A stretch of DNA of 64,000 nt from Psococerastis gibbosa (GCA_963971405.1 OZ020486.1:6223419-6287418); one strand, 5' to 3'; shown: positions 19,738-30,528, numbered from the stretch's first letter. Made by a program: numbers and translations. Notes: generated by a model not told the origin, from the sequence alone.

Positions 19738-20230
19738 AAAGGACTTTTTAAGGACCCAGGGCTTGGGTCCCAAGCCTACTTGTAAGTAACCCTTAGGTCC
19801 CTTGTCCAATGCCAACGACTCCATGGATATCGGACGTTATTTGTATTGTTTCCGTATGAATTATTGGCCATTTGCAAACTGGTATATGTTCTCGATATCA
19901 ATCTACACCGGGTACAAGCGATAATGGACAAGCTGAGTCAAATTGACGCAATGAAACAGGCGAAGGCATGACTTAACCAAGTCAGGAAATGTTGAGTAGT
20001 GGAACAGACTTTGACTTTCAACCGAAATAAGGTTGTTGGTTCGAGTCCTACACTAGTTAAATTTCCTGGCCAAGCTTCGGAGGGCATGTAAAGCAGGTGG
20101 TCCCGCGCTTTGCTAGTTGAGTGTAAGAGCCTAACTCCGCTAAGTTGGCTTACTAATAGAACAAAAAGTCATTATTTCTTATTTCTTAACGGACACTTAA
20201 AGGACAGATACGAGTCTTATAACACTGTTG
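19738..20230 (+). repeat. dispersed repeat D copy 2, split by a tRNA-SINE
   Basis: D runs from GGACTTTTTAAGGACCCAGG to GACTTAACCAAGTCAG (about 19983), then resumes at about 20203 with CAGATACGAGTC, just as in the unbroken copy at 27286. The gap is exactly the tRNA-SINE at 19985-20190. Confidence 0.65.
19985..20190 (+). mobile_element. tRNA-SINE type 2, copy inside repeat D
   Basis: Contains GTTGAGTAGTGGAACAGACT, GTTGGTTCGAGTCCTACACT, GCTTCGGAGGGCATGTAAAG and GGCTTACTAATAGAAC. Diverged but complete. Confidence 0.8.
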
Positions 20231-20394
20231 GCACTCTTGTTCGATAAATGACATTAAGTGGTAACCATCCATCAGGGTTTGTCACAAGTCTTTCGACGCC
20301 GCCTTTATCATGCAGTTGCGGACGTTAAGATTCGGGAGGACTTCACTGACGTCATCCTCCTCTTCTTCGGTTTTACCATGGGTTTTCTTCTTCT

Positions 20395-20760
20395 TCCCCC
20401 TTAATCCCGCGTGCGCAGCATGGCGGTAGCCCGAACCTATTTCCTGAACTCGCCCCGGTCGGACCCTAACGCCTTGAGCTCGGCCAATGTTTTCCCTCTT
20501 GCTCCGGCGAGTTGTTCAATCCTTTCCTTGAGGGTTGTCCCCGGCCTGCCGATGGGTCTTCTTCCTTTTGGCCCCTTGCTTCCGCCAACCTCCGGGTGGT
20601 CCTGTTCTCGTCCATCCTTTGGACGTGGCCGAACCATTGCAGCTGCTTGTTCTCCATTCTACCATGGGTTTTCTGCCTGTTGGATAATTGCTCAACATCC
20701 TCGCAGGCATTCTAGTACGGTACCACCCTGCCAACTGCTGGCTTTCGTCGTTAATATGGT
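20395..20760 (-). mobile_element. LINE tail (IEQLAGARGKT type), copy 2
   Basis: Minus frames give MENKQLQWFGHVQRMDENRT, TRRLAEARGQK, a frameshift, then GRRPIGRPGTTLKERIEQLA, GARGKTLAELKALGSDRGEF and RK. The LQWFGHVQRM and GRPGTT blocks match the region after the polymerase in non-LTR elements. One frameshift separates the two halves. Confidence 0.75.
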
Positions 20761-21299
20761 ATGATTCAAGGTGCAGTGCTTCCAGTTCAGCATCAGTTCC
20801 TCTTCTACTGTGACTTCATAAAGGCAGTAAAACGTCTCGTAGTCGCCGCTGTTGTCCTTGATCTAGTTAATTGTTTTTCGTAATACTGTATTATGTTTGT
20901 TTGCGACCTTGCCGGCCGATGACCCGTTATCTTGGAATGTACCCCTACGACCTCCTTCAGAATAAATATTTTGTTATTGACAACACCATGACTTTATTAC
21001 ATCATGCTGTATTGCTGAAATGTGCTGATTGCACGTCTTTGGGGGGGGGGGGGATTTGTTTATATTTTGGTAGTTTTGCTTGGTGGTAACCTCATTTTCT
21101 GATTCTGTTGGTTTTTTTTTTAATATTATACTTTGTTTTAACATTATTGATGCCATTAATGGCCAATTTGAGAGTAGTAAACAGTAAACAATGGCTTCGG
21201 GAATATATGGGCACTAGTATTTTCCAGCCAGTTGAGAATCGGACTATGGCCCCGGAAAGTCGAAGTTTCAGACTTTGAGGTGGAAGTTTATTTATTTTG
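20761..21299. other. unassigned, with a G run
   Basis: A run of about 12 G at 21042-21053 and T-rich stretches. No gene. Confidence 0.3.
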
Positions 21300-21425
21300 T
21301 TTATTTGTTCTCCAACGCCTACTCTAAGCAACCCTGTCAGCCTGGGGGGGGGGGGGTGAGGGAGTCTGTTTACTTATCTGAGGCACCCTAAGGGCAGGCT
21401 CTTTCACCTCAGGGCTAAGGGGAAA
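21300..21425 (-). mobile_element. SINE-B 3' fragment
   Basis: Minus-oriented 3' half only: CCAACGCCTACTCTAAGCAA, CCCTGTCAGCCTGG, a G run, then GGCACCCTAAGGGCAGGC. Confidence 0.65.
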
Positions 21426-21461
21426 AATTAGAGGATATAGAAAAACTGAGCTTGACGTGAT

Positions 21462-21815
21462 TCAACGAGGACAAGGTTCAATGGGCCACTAAGGTAGTAG
21501 TAGTAAGTAGTGTTCGTCGGGTTAATAACGACTTAGGCCTCATATTTGGGCCCATAGAGCGACCCCGACTTGACTGTCCTATGCCAGCCCATAGGACAGT
21601 GGACCTCCTGATTATAGTGGATTCTGAACCACTTGGGAAACACAGTGAAGTCACACGATTAGTTCGGAGGTGACCAGGACAAGTCCTACCATGTTTCCCT
21701 ACCGGCACTGTGCACACGACCAATCTATCTGCAGCTTCGAACCTGCTCTGGTCCGCTGGATTCAACTTGGTATGGCGGCCGGCGCCACTAAGGTAAGCCC
21801 ACGTCCATAAAAAGG
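21462..21815 (-). repeat. dispersed repeat D fragment split by SINE-A
   Basis: GACAAGGTTCAATGGGCCAC before the SINE and GCCCACGTCCATAAAAAGG after it are the reverse complement of the D start (compare CTTTTTATGGAC at 27290). Confidence 0.5.
21497..21783 (-). mobile_element. SINE-A copy 4
   Basis: Full-length minus copy. A perfect 12-bp duplication GCCACTAAGGTA lies at 21485-21496 and 21784-21795. The tail is GTAGTAGTAAGTAG. Confidence 0.85.
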
Positions 21816-22057
21816 CCTTCAAAAAGTAGAAATATCTAGTACTTCCCGAGGCTGCTGCTGTTGCAGAGTACAGCCTACAGCAAATTCGCCTATTAAGACC
21901 ATTGTCGGCTCATTGAGGGACACTCAGACCTATTAAGGAGTCCTCAAGGACCTTTCAGATTCAGAAGCGTATCTTGTGGAGAATTATAGGTCATTGCTAT
22001 CAGTTCTGGTAATTTGTGAATGAGGTCGGTATACATAGCTAAATGTATTTAGTAAAT

Positions 22058-22278
22058 AAATAAATAAAAATAAATATTGACTTTTCCTTCTATTACTAAG
22101 CCAACCTAGTGGAGTTAGGGCTATAGAGCCCTCTCTTACGGTCAACTAGGAAGACCACCTGCCTTACATGCCCTTCGAAACGTGGCCAGAAAATGTAGCA
22201 AGTTTGGGAATGGAACCAACAACCTTTCGGTTGAAAGTTGGAGTCCACTACCACTACCACTACTCTACATGTCCTGTA
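22058..22278 (-). mobile_element. tRNA-SINE type 2, minus copy
   Basis: Reverse complement of the family, from the TTTA tail through TTACTAAGCCAACCTAGTGG and ATGGAACCAACAACCTTTCG to CTCTACATGTCCTGTA. The A-box region has a small CCACTA expansion (22249-22265). Confidence 0.8.
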
Positions 22279-22701
22279 AATGAAGAACTTCTTGTGAAGT
22301 TGTATCTTGGACTAATTAATTTCTTGGTTTTGTTTATATTCTAACGCCAATTCGTACTATTTTTCCAATAGACGTTGTTGTGCTTTATCGGACCGCTGTC
22401 TAAGAAACAGCTTGCTGTGGTTCCTAGGAAGGAGGCAATTGGTGTTAGTGAAGGCCATATCGTAAGCTTAACCTCGTAAGTCGGGATTTCGACAAAATCG
22501 GGCTGCTGTGGAATAAGTAAGAAAAACTCGCAACTCACCGGCAGGTTGGCGGGAAAAAATTCTATCTGGTCAGAAGCGCTCTCTAACGGAAAATAGGAAA
22601 ACTCGTAACTGGGCGCTAAGTGGACGAAATGCGACAGTTTTTTTCGTCTCCCGTAAAATTTAGTTTTGACGACTTACGAGGTTGTCATTCTAAGCTGTCT
22701 T
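22279..22701. other. unassigned interval
   Basis: No family or exon identified. Confidence 0.3.
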
Positions 22702-22812
22702 ATATCGAAATGTAAAGGAGCATTTCTGCTAAGCTAACGGGTATTTTTGACTGCTGAAAACGATTGTGTACAAAAAACCTTAGTTGGGGGTACTCCGATT
22801 TGCTATCAAGGG
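22702..22812 (+). repeat. dispersed repeat E, copy 1
   Basis: Core words ATCGAAATGTAAAGGAGCAT, TTTCTGCTAAG, then ACTGCTGAAAACG, and an end GGGGGTACTCCGATTTGCT. The same order of words occurs at 26023, 40604, 51789 and (minus) 59885. Class unknown. Confidence 0.55.
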
Positions 22813-24049
22813 ATGATTAGTCTGTTGTATACGCAATTTTCCCATAGTAAATGACGTCAAATCCAATCAAAGCAAGTGGTGTCACGACCGTTATGACGTC
22901 ACTTCCCCCTTCATACTTGCCTCCTTCAATGCTCTCATTTTCCTATGTATATATGACAGGTTAGGTGGCGATGCTAAAAAGCAAAAAACTGCAATAAATT
23001 TGAATTAGTACTTAGGCATAATACCTTCAGTTGACGTCATTCTGAGCAATCTATTTAGCAAACGACACTGGCCAATTTAGCATGCTCGTCTCGCGACACC
23101 AACGGAAATGCACCATACAAAGAAATGCTGCTAACCTATTATTAAATACTACGCCTGTGGCATTGTCTCTCGACTATTAACATTAATTAACACAATTTTT
23201 CTGACTTTATTGATTTTTTTTAAAATGTTTCATTAACCTTGCATTTGCTCATAACCGGGGCCGAGTTACAAGTTAATGTAATTACACGTACCTTGATTTT
23301 ATGCATTGTTATTGTTTCTTTTTGTCGTTGAGATGTATGTGCTATAATCAGTTGATAATTTGATGTACCTGGTTTATTATTATTATTTTTTGATCTAAAC
23401 CAGTGGCTCTCAAACATTGACGGCTGTGGCCCACATTTAAATAATCCAATTGTCCGTGGCCCCCTGCCCAGTTTACAATGAAAAAAGGTTCAATATCAAA
23501 ATACATGGCTCCTTTTTTAATGCGACAATTAGCCTATATGGCTGCATTCACGGACACATTTTTTATGTTGGGACGAATATTTTGCGAAAGAGCCACTCTC
23601 AGCTCTTCGTCGAGGTCTTTTAGTTTGTTTCAGCCCTTCGATTGTAAGAGGACATGCTACGTAGAAAATGAGCACCCAAAAATTTGTTGTTTTTATTGAC
23701 TCTTTATTTAATTAACAAAGTAAGTCATTTTTTCAAGTCAATATTTGGCTCGGGGAAATTGTAGAAGACTGCTTCATGCATCGTGTAATAGGAATTATTA
23801 AATTTTTGGTACCTTAGTTCTTTCATAAATACCAGAACGGACTAAAATTACGCGTATTTCTGGAAGAACTACAAAACCGAAAAGTAAAAATACCCGATTA
23901 TATGATGCACGAAATACCTAATCTTCTTCAACTTAGGTGAGCCAAATTTTTAATGACTTGTTGATTTAATTAAATAAGAAATGAAATGTATTTAATTTTG
24001 GGGTGCCAATTTTTTTCGTGACATATCCTCTTAACCTAAGGACCTTTCT

Positions 24050-24540
24050 GAGCCTTAGCTACCAACATAGTAAAACTATAGACTCATCCTAAACATTCGG
24101 ATTGAAGCCACTCGACTTCGGCTATTTCCGTAGTATATGAGCAGATTGAGCCTTTTGCCATTTGATACCGTGGTAATATTTTATTTTTTATTAAATTATT
24201 TAAAGATTATTTAGAACGGGAAATCATGCCACGTAACCAACTATATTTTTATGCAGAACTTGCAGTACTTTTAATTTAAATTTTAAACAATATATGTAAT
24301 ACATGTTAATAATAAATATAATAATATATGAAACAACAAAGAAAACAATAAAGAAAACACTTGATAAAACTATTAAATTTGAATTTCCCGCCAAAATGCT
24401 CCTATAAGTAGGCGTGGTCATGGCTTCAGTCTTACAGCACAGGCGAAATACAACATGGTGACTCCATAGTTTTATTAGCTCCATGGGTGTGAGGGTGGAA
24501 GTGGCAAGGAACAGGCCACAGGGGTGGGATGCAGTTACCA
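24050..24540 (-). repeat. sub-repeat F, copy 1
   Basis: Minus-oriented reading: GGAGCTAATAAAACTATGG, GGCGGGAAATTCAAATTTAA, GTTCTGCATAAAAATATAG, GGCAAAAGGCTCAATCTGC, TATAGTTTTACTATG. It recurs at 28330-28860 outside the duplicated block, and at 31668-32120 in copy 2, so it is an element in its own right. Hydrophobic minus-strand frames (FFVVSYIIIFIIN) come from AT-rich sequence and are not called. Confidence 0.55.
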
Positions 24541-24687
24541 AAAACTAAATAATTAAAATACACTTTGCGGGGAAAAAGTTTCTAAAAACCAATTAAAGTA
24601 AGTAAAAGTAAAGTAAAGTAAATGTATTTCAAAAATTTTCCTTCGTAATACATTAATAAACTTTAATCTTTTTCCCTCAAAAACTAT

Positions 24688-25071
24688 GGCGCCCATTCCA
24701 CCGACCGGCTAGGGCTATTTACAAAAACGGTGGCGTGGTAGCAGACATTCAAGACTTAGGTGACGTTTCCACCGACCTCGCATTGCAGAATGCAAATGAC
24801 ATTGACGGAAATTAGAATTTTTCTTTTTATAGAAATCTATCAAAATGTTTGTACTTAACATATCCCATGACGCCATTTTTTAATTTTAGTTTGTTTGTTT
24901 GTGATTTTACTGCATGATCATTGATCAATTTTAACTATGGAATAGAGGAAAATAAACTTTTCCGTCAATTCTGCAATGCGAGGTCGGAGGAAACCCCACC
25001 TAAGTCTTGAATGTTTGCTACCACGTCACTGTTTTTGTAAATAGCCCTAGCCGGTCGGTGGAATGGGCGCC
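24688..25071. mobile_element. foldback MITE, long-arm family, copy 2
   Basis: Arms begin GGCGCCCATTCCACCGACCG. Flanked by TAT at 24685-24687 and 25072-25074. The right arm lacks the roughly 11-base GCAAATGACATT segment present in the left arm, as in copies 3-5. Confidence 0.8.
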
Positions 25072-25712
25072 TATGCTATACTATAACCCTACGCCTCTCC
25101 TCTGACAAAAATCCCGGGTCCGCCTCTGATTCGAGAACAAGTTCCCCTGCATCATAATTGGCCCCATCTTGCGCGGGTCATTGTTCTTACAGGCCTGGCT
25201 TCTTATTAGGCATTGTACTCGCCTTTTAACCTGTCCTCATCAGTGGAACAAGTAAAAAAGAGATCTCACAAAAGATCTGCAACGCGTATGCCGTTGTAGC
25301 ATTGACCATGAACTTGCCAGGTTTTTATTGGATGAGGATGATCGTCAGCATGATCATCACGAAGCAGGAAATCTGTCAGATTAATGTTGTAAGCTCAGTC
25401 TTTTTCCTTATCAGCCGCTTTAATGTGCAGTTTCGGGTGCCAAGTCCAAACAAGACTGGATTGTGCCTGATATTTATGATTTTAAGTACTGTGATTATTT
25501 TAGTAGACTTTGTTGCTATCGGCACGTGCTCGGTGGTTTGATGTTGAGTCCTATATGTAGGGGAGATGGCATATTCCACCCAAAAAATTTTTTTTTTTAA
25601 ATCCTGAGGCCACCTTGTACATTTTTTCGATCTCTGGCCATGGGAGACGTGGCGGAGGATTCGAGGAATTTTAAAATATATATATATTTTTTTTAAAGAT
25701 AAATCGCATACA

Positions 25713-25860
25713 AACAATTTAATGAATGTATCCGATTGACCTTGTCAGTCGCCTCTGTAGGTTATTACCCGTGATGAGTACGACACGTCTCCGAGTGCAT
25801 GGCGTGTAAATACTCGCACAAGTGCAAGCACGTTACCACCTGGCCATCGAAGTCGATGGA
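25713..25860 (-). mobile_element. SINE-C-like repeat, copy 1
   Basis: In reverse: GACTTCGATGGCCAGGTGGT, AACGTGCTTGCACTTGTGCG, then GAGGCGACTGACAAGGTCAA, ending ATTAAATTGTTTGTATGCG. TGGCCAGGTGG resembles an A-box; the B-box is doubtful. Five copies are in the window. Confidence 0.6.
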
Positions 25861-26022
25861 ACTCCAGCTTGGTGCACAAAGGCAGTTCTACAGCAACAGC
25901 TAGTACTGCTGGTTCAAAAACGCAGAAATGAAAGCAGTAGACTATAATACGTAATGAGTTATATATAGCATGGTCATGACCGCCCTGTGGATCCGCCATT
26001 GACTGGAGATCACATGTTTATG

Positions 26023-26157
26023 TATCGAAATGTAGAGGAGTATTTCTGCTATGTAAGGGATTTTTTTTGTAACGGCACTACGATCGATATTTCCTGTGAA
26101 AATCGACATAGTACAACAACAAAAAACTGGTATTGGCGGTACTTCTATTTACTCTTA
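26023..26157 (+). repeat. dispersed repeat E, copy 2
   Basis: ATCGAAATGTAGAGGAGTAT, TTCTGCTATGTAAGG, CTACGATCGATATTTCCTGT, then GGCGGTACTTCTATTTACTC. The most complete copy. Confidence 0.6.
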
Positions 26158-26375
26158 AATAAATAAGGACTTTTTTTGTTTCTATTACTAAGCCAACCTA
26201 GCGGAGTTAGGGCTATAAAGCCCTCTCTTACACCCAACTAGGAAAGCCCGGGACCGCCTGCTTTACATGCCCTCCGAAGCATGGCCAGAAAATGTATAGG
26301 AAGTGTAGGACTCGAATCAACAACCTTTCGGGTGAAAGTCAGAGTCCGTATCACTACTCTACATGTCCTCCTGAC
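26158..26375 (-). mobile_element. tRNA-SINE type 2, minus copy
   Basis: Complete: TTACTAAGCCAACCTAGCGG, CGAAGCATGGCCAGAAAATG, GACTCGAATCAACAACCTTT and CTCTACATGTCCT. It directly abuts repeat E. Confidence 0.85.
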
Positions 26376-26506
26376 TTACTTACTTACTTACTCTTAATGC
26401 TCAATGAGTTAAAACAGCTGTCAGTGCTTTCAGTAGCCGGTACTTTCTTACCTGTGATAAAGTTAGTATTATAATTGAGTAGTAAGTGAATAAACAAACA
26501 ATGAAA

Positions 26507-26745
26507 TGTCCTTTATGGACCTAGGCCATTGGCCCCTTGTCCAATGCCAACGACCCAATGGATTTCACACATTATTTATATTGTTTCCGTATGAATTTTT
26601 GGCCAGTGGCTAACTTATATACGTCCTCGATGTCAACCTAAACCGGCTACAAGCTATAATTGGCAAGCTGGGAATAGGTTACCATTGACGCATGGGCAAG
26701 GCAAATGCATGAGTTAACCAATTACAGATAAGAGACAAGTATATA
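26507..26745 (+). repeat. dispersed repeat D, copy 3
   Basis: CCTTTATGGACCTAGGCC, TGTCCAATGCCAACGACCCA, TGTTTCCGTATGAATTTTTG, GATGTCAACCTAAACCGGCT, then GAGTTAACCAATTACAGATA. Confidence 0.65.
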
Positions 26746-27117
26746 GAATAATAAAAATAAAATAAATAAAAGAACATAAAATGTAAAGATGATTTGGATT
26801 TGGAACTTGTATTTATTTACTTTTTATCCCTAATTTCTATTTTTCTTGACGGTTTCCATGATACCACTGTTAAGTGAATACCACTAATGGCAACATTAAT
26901 TAGTGGTATGCAATAAAAGAAGGGAACGCTCTCTTCGGCACTCTTCTTCCGGTAGAGAGAATAAGTATCACAACGACCGCAGTCACTCTCCACTCTCCCG
27001 ATTTCGCCCTTTACGCGAAATAAACGTTATCACGTTTGTGCAGGCAAAGCGGGTTTAGCGGCCATTTTTATTTTGTGAACAAGAAGGCGCGAAAAATATA
27101 AAATTTAAAAAAACAAA

Positions 27118-27283
27118 AAGATTTAATCGCATACAAACAATTTAATGAATGTATCCGATTGATCTCTTCAGTCGCCTCTGTGGGTTAGTGCCCGTGTTGA
27201 GTTACGACACGTCTCCGATCGCATGGCGTGTAACGACTCGCACAAGTGCAAGCACGTTACCACCTGGCCATCGAAGTCGATTT
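27118..27283 (-). mobile_element. SINE-C-like repeat, copy 2
   Basis: AAGATTTAATCGCATACAAA at the left through GTCGCCTCTGTGGGTTAG to CCTGGCCATCGAAGTCGAT. Repeat D copy 4 follows within a few bases. Confidence 0.6.
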
Positions 27284-27285
27284 AT

Positions 27286-27545
27286 TCAAGGACTTTTTAT
27301 GGACCCATGCCTACTTATAGTGGGCCATAGGTCAAGGCCAAGGACCCCATAGATTTAGGGCAGGATTGGTATTGTTTCCGTATGATGTTTTTGGCCATTG
27401 GCAAACTTGTAGACGTTCTCGATGTCAACCTACACCGGCTACAAGCGATAATAGACAAGCTGGGACAAGCTTACCGTTGACGCGATGAAACAGGCGAAGG
27501 CAAGACTTAACCAAGTACAGATACGAGTCCATACGATATGGGGCC
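27286..27545 (+). repeat. dispersed repeat D, copy 4 (most complete)
   Basis: AAGGACTTTTTATGGACCC through GATGTCAACCTACACCGGCT, GCGATGAAACAGGCGAAGG, CAAGTACAGATACGAGTCC. Gives the uninterrupted order used to recognise the SINE insertion at 19985. Confidence 0.65.
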
Positions 27546-27948
27546 ATTTCTACCACAGTTTGGCCACAGTAATAGGAGCCGTGAAATATTTAATAATAAT
27601 AATAGTTTAATTCCCAAAATAAATTCAGTTACATAAGTTTATGCATAGAAAGTATTTTTCTTTGGGTCCCTTGCAGCCATTGTGCAGCCATCTTGCACGT
27701 TAGTTAGAGTGTTTCCTAAAATCGATATACATACATACAGTACATACATACATATTGAACATTTTGAACAGAGGGTGGTTTTTGGCTCAGGAGGTCATGA
27801 AATGAAAAGTTGTGAAGAAATTTTCAGGAAGCCGAATATTGGTCGTCGCCATCTCAATAGGTAGATGAATAATAATAAATAAAATTGGAAGGTGTGTCTA
27901 CAAACTGAACACTCCCACCTTCTCGAACAGAGAATATTTTGGGGATAA

Positions 27949-28079
27949 GGCGCTGATTCCACCAACGTGAATAGTGATATTAAATGTTTTTTTACGTGGT
28001 AGCAGACATTTTTAGGCAGTCTAAAAAAGTCTGCTAAAAAACATTTAATATCACTATTGACGTTGGTGGAATCCGCGCC
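27949..28079. mobile_element. short foldback MITE, GGCGC terminus (131 bp)
   Basis: Almost a perfect hairpin: GGCGCTGATTCCACCAACGT at the left, its near-complement at the right, with TTAAATGTTTTTTACG-like inner arms. TAA flanks it at 27946-27948 and 28080-28082. The first bases match the long-arm family, but the internal sequence is different. Confidence 0.75.
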
Positions 28080-28107
28080 TAAGCTCCAAACCACAGAACA
28101 AACTTCA

Positions 28108-29089
28108 GCAGCCTGATCATGGCGATTTTAATACCGGGGTTAATATAATACCATGTCACGTGATGGTGTTAATTCAATTGTTTAAAATAAATAAACAGCA
28201 AATTTTTAATTTTTGATGTTGGTAATCGTCGCAAAAGTGTTAAGCGCAGAAAATTCAAATTGTGTCTATTTAAACAATTGAATGATCTTCAGCTATATTT
28301 TTGGTGCGTTTCTTCATTTTTTCTGCCTTAGATTTCATAGACATAGTAAAACTATAGACTCATCGTAAACATTCGGGTTGAAGCCGCTTGACTTGGCTAT
28401 TCCCGTAGTATAGGACCAGATTGAGCCTTTTGCCATTTGATACCATGTTAACATTTTATTTTTTATTTGATTATTTAAAGATTATTCAGAACGGAAAATC
28501 ATGCCAGGTAACCAGCAATACTTTTATGCAGAACTTGGAGTACTTTTAATTTACATTTTAAACAAAAATTTAATCAAAGTTTTCCCTCTTTTTAGATAAA
28601 ATGTTTTTTTTTAATGCAGATCTTTCAGTACTTTTAATTTAAATTTTAAACAATATATATAATAAATGTAAATAATAAATATAATTATATATGAAACAAC
28701 AAAGAAAACTATAAAGAAAACATATAATAAAACTATTAAATTTGAATTTCCCGCCAAAATGCACCTGAGGGGGCGTGGTCGTGGCTTCAGTCCTCCAGCA
28801 CAGCCGAAATACGACATGGTGGCTCCATAGTTTTATTAGCTCCATGTTAGATTTAGACAAATTACTATTTATAATACTTAATTCAAAATTAAAACTTGTT
28901 TATTTCTAGGGCCATATTATATTTGCTACGCCAGCGCAGCGTCGCGTCAGTTCAGTTCTTCAGTGTTGCCAACACAATTTTAAAAATTCTGAAATTTTCT
29001 GTTCATTTATTTTCAACAATTGAATTTACACCATCACGTGACATGGTATTATATTGACCCCGGTATTATAATCGCCATGATCAGGCTGC
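28108..29089. mobile_element. inverted-repeat element, GCAGCCTGATCATGG termini (about 980 bp)
   Basis: Left end GCAGCCTGATCATGGCGAT plus TACCATGTCACGTGATGGTG; right end is the inverse (CACCATCACGTGACATGG, ATCGCCATGATCAGGCTGC). It is a longer relative of the MITE at 3421. The interior contains sub-repeat F. No transposase frame. Confidence 0.65.
28330..28860 (-). repeat. sub-repeat F, copy 2
   Basis: Same order of words as 24050-24540, with a partial internal duplication: CAGTACTTTTAATTTAAATT occurs twice, near 28545 and 28627 (first instance GGAGTACTTTTAATTTACAT). Confidence 0.55.
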
Positions 29090-29161
29090 AGAGGCACAAT
29101 ATAGGGTCATTTCAGGTTTCGATTGTCTGGCGTTCGGTCAGATTCGACGTTTACTATGTAC

Positions 29162-29570
29162 GTACTCGTAGTCTTAAGTTGGCACATATATTTTATATAT
29201 ATATATTATATTTATATATATATTATATTTATATATTTCATACCGTTGAAAAACTGAAAACGTGACCTTTGATATAGTCAATTTAATTTGAACTGCAATC
29301 ATAAAAATATTGCTTATTAATTCTGCGTTTGACCTTTGGTCTATACATTTATGATTATCAGTTCATGTACATTATACATTAGCGATTATATTGCATAGGC
29401 CAAGTGCAATCTCTGCATGCGCTTAATTTTTTTTTATGACTTATTGATAACTTAATGCTATTTTGACCTTGAGACGGTGTTATCTGGGTATCGTAGCCGC
29501 GCCGTCTGCCATGTATGTACAACGTGTGGGTCTGTCTGGTCTGGTGATATACTTGTGCTGCGTTTCAAAT

Positions 29571-29645
<75 letters not shown>
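29162..29645. repeat. AT-rich tract with TA dinucleotide runs
   Basis: TATA runs at 29190-29240 and a long (TA)n at about 29568-29645, interrupted by single AA steps. The Tyr/Ile-rich frames over it are simple-sequence artefacts. Confidence 0.8.
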
Positions 29646-29648
<3 letters not shown>

Positions 29649-29705
29649 CGTATTTATATATAAATATTTCAATTTTCAAGTACCTGCATTGATAGGGGAA
29701 ACAGG

Positions 29706-29870
29706 GCCGTAGGAATCAGTAGGCGTCGGGCCAGGGAGAAATTAGGGCTTGTAAAGCAGAGAGCCCCCGGTCTTCCTAGTTGAGCGTAAGAGACGTTATG
29801 GTCCTAACTCCGCTAGGCTGGCTTAGTAACAGAACAGAGCGTCATTATTTATTTATTATTTGTTTGTTTA
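29706..29870 (+). mobile_element. tRNA-SINE type 2, 5'-degraded copy
   Basis: Recognisable from GGGCTTGTAAAGCAGAGAGC through AGTTGAGCGTAAGAGACG to GGCTGGCTTAGTAACAGAAC and a TTTA tail. The tRNA-like head is lost. Confidence 0.65.
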
Positions 29871-30107
29871 TCAAAGTAACGAGTTACTAAGTACATTTTT
29901 TTGTTTATTTCAGGTAAGGTTTCACATAATATGCTGCTGATGCGTATATTCGACAATTGCGTGCGAGGAACGGATTGCAGTAAACTATCAATAGGGAGAA
30001 AGGTGTTTTGCCGCGATGGACTCGCCGTATGACAACCGGCGACTTTTTAATGCCAAGATTTCCAAATATTTTGTAAACAAAGGATACCCCGCCATTTTTG
30101 ACTAAAT

Positions 30108-30205
30108 CATGGAGGCCGTGGACCCCACTTTAAGAATCACTGCGCTAGAGGAAGAGCTTGAAAGCTTGTTCGCTGACATCTTGTAGATTTACTGAGTTTT
30201 CCCTC
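30108..30205. mobile_element. hAT-like terminus and shared flank
   Basis: In reverse, CAGTGATTCTTAAAGTGGGG then TCCACGGCCTCC is a hAT-type end. The next 60 bases (AGCTTGAAAGCTTGTTCGCT, GACATCTTGTAGATTTACTG) recur at 33549-33600 beside another CAGGGTTTCTTACGG terminus, on the far side of the duplicated block. Confidence 0.5.
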
Positions 30206-30299
30206 CTGCGATTATCTTTTCTTCTTCTTTCGAATGCCTCTACCGAAGATTGGCGAACATAATGTCAATGGTAAACAAGTAGATACCGTTCTTCGGTAT

Positions 30300-30440
30300 G
30301 TAGAGCATGTAATGTACTTAGTCATGGTGACTGTACTAGGCAACTGTAATACAGTGGTTTCCCGTTGCCTAGTGCATCCTTCTGCCGTTGACTCTTCATT
30401 GAGTTCCTCCGCCTTTGGGGCCCAACCCCAGGACAAAAGA
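30300..30440 (-). mobile_element. LINE-derived fragment (GGCGGAGGAACTC type), reverse copy
   Basis: Reverse of the fragment at 10613-10725: CAGTGGTTTCCCGTTGCC, TTGACTCTTCATTGAGTTCC, TCCGCCTTTGGGGCCCAACC. Confidence 0.5.
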
Positions 30441-30528
30441 GTGTCCTAGTAGTGGTTGCTTATTTAGTGGTGGCAACTATTCGCACCGTCACATAGTCAT
30501 CCTCGGACTACTGTGGCTTTTTCTAGAC

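Larger units (their letters stand above)
22953..25597 (+). repeat. 2.65-kb duplicated block, copy 1
   Basis: Nearly identical, by eye, to 30565-33250, starting ATGACAGGTTAGGTGGCG and ending CATATTCCACCCAAAAAA in both. It contains a hAT-like terminus at about 23401 (CAGTGGCTCTCAAACATTG), a shared sub-repeat (24050-24540, also at 28330-28860) and a foldback element. Copy 1 has a short GTAAAGTAAA expansion near 24600; copy 2 instead has about 110 extra bases near 32180-32290. Conserved open frames include 23478-23699 and 25302-25541, but they look non-coding or unidentifiable. No flanking duplication is seen on this copy. Confidence 0.85.

Noticed and set aside
20411-20764. 117-codon plus-strand frame
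   Set aside because: It is the antisense shadow of the LINE tail at 20395-20760.
23478-23699. 73-codon frame conserved in both copies of the 2.65-kb block
   Set aside because: Conservation follows from recent duplication of the whole block; non-coding parts are equally conserved.
24224-24541. Minus frame with FFVVSYIIIFIIN membrane-like segment
   Set aside because: It arises from AT-rich sub-repeat F; the copy at 28611 has a different reading frame layout.
29458-29679. Tyr/Ile-rich open frames on both strands
   Set aside because: They come from the (TA)n tract and have no coding information.
29914-30030. Possible exon after TTGTTTATTTCAG (GKVSHNMLLMRIF)
   Set aside because: It begins like the candidate at 52298, but no donor in a compatible phase follows and the frame ends in a stop within 40 codons; too weak to call.
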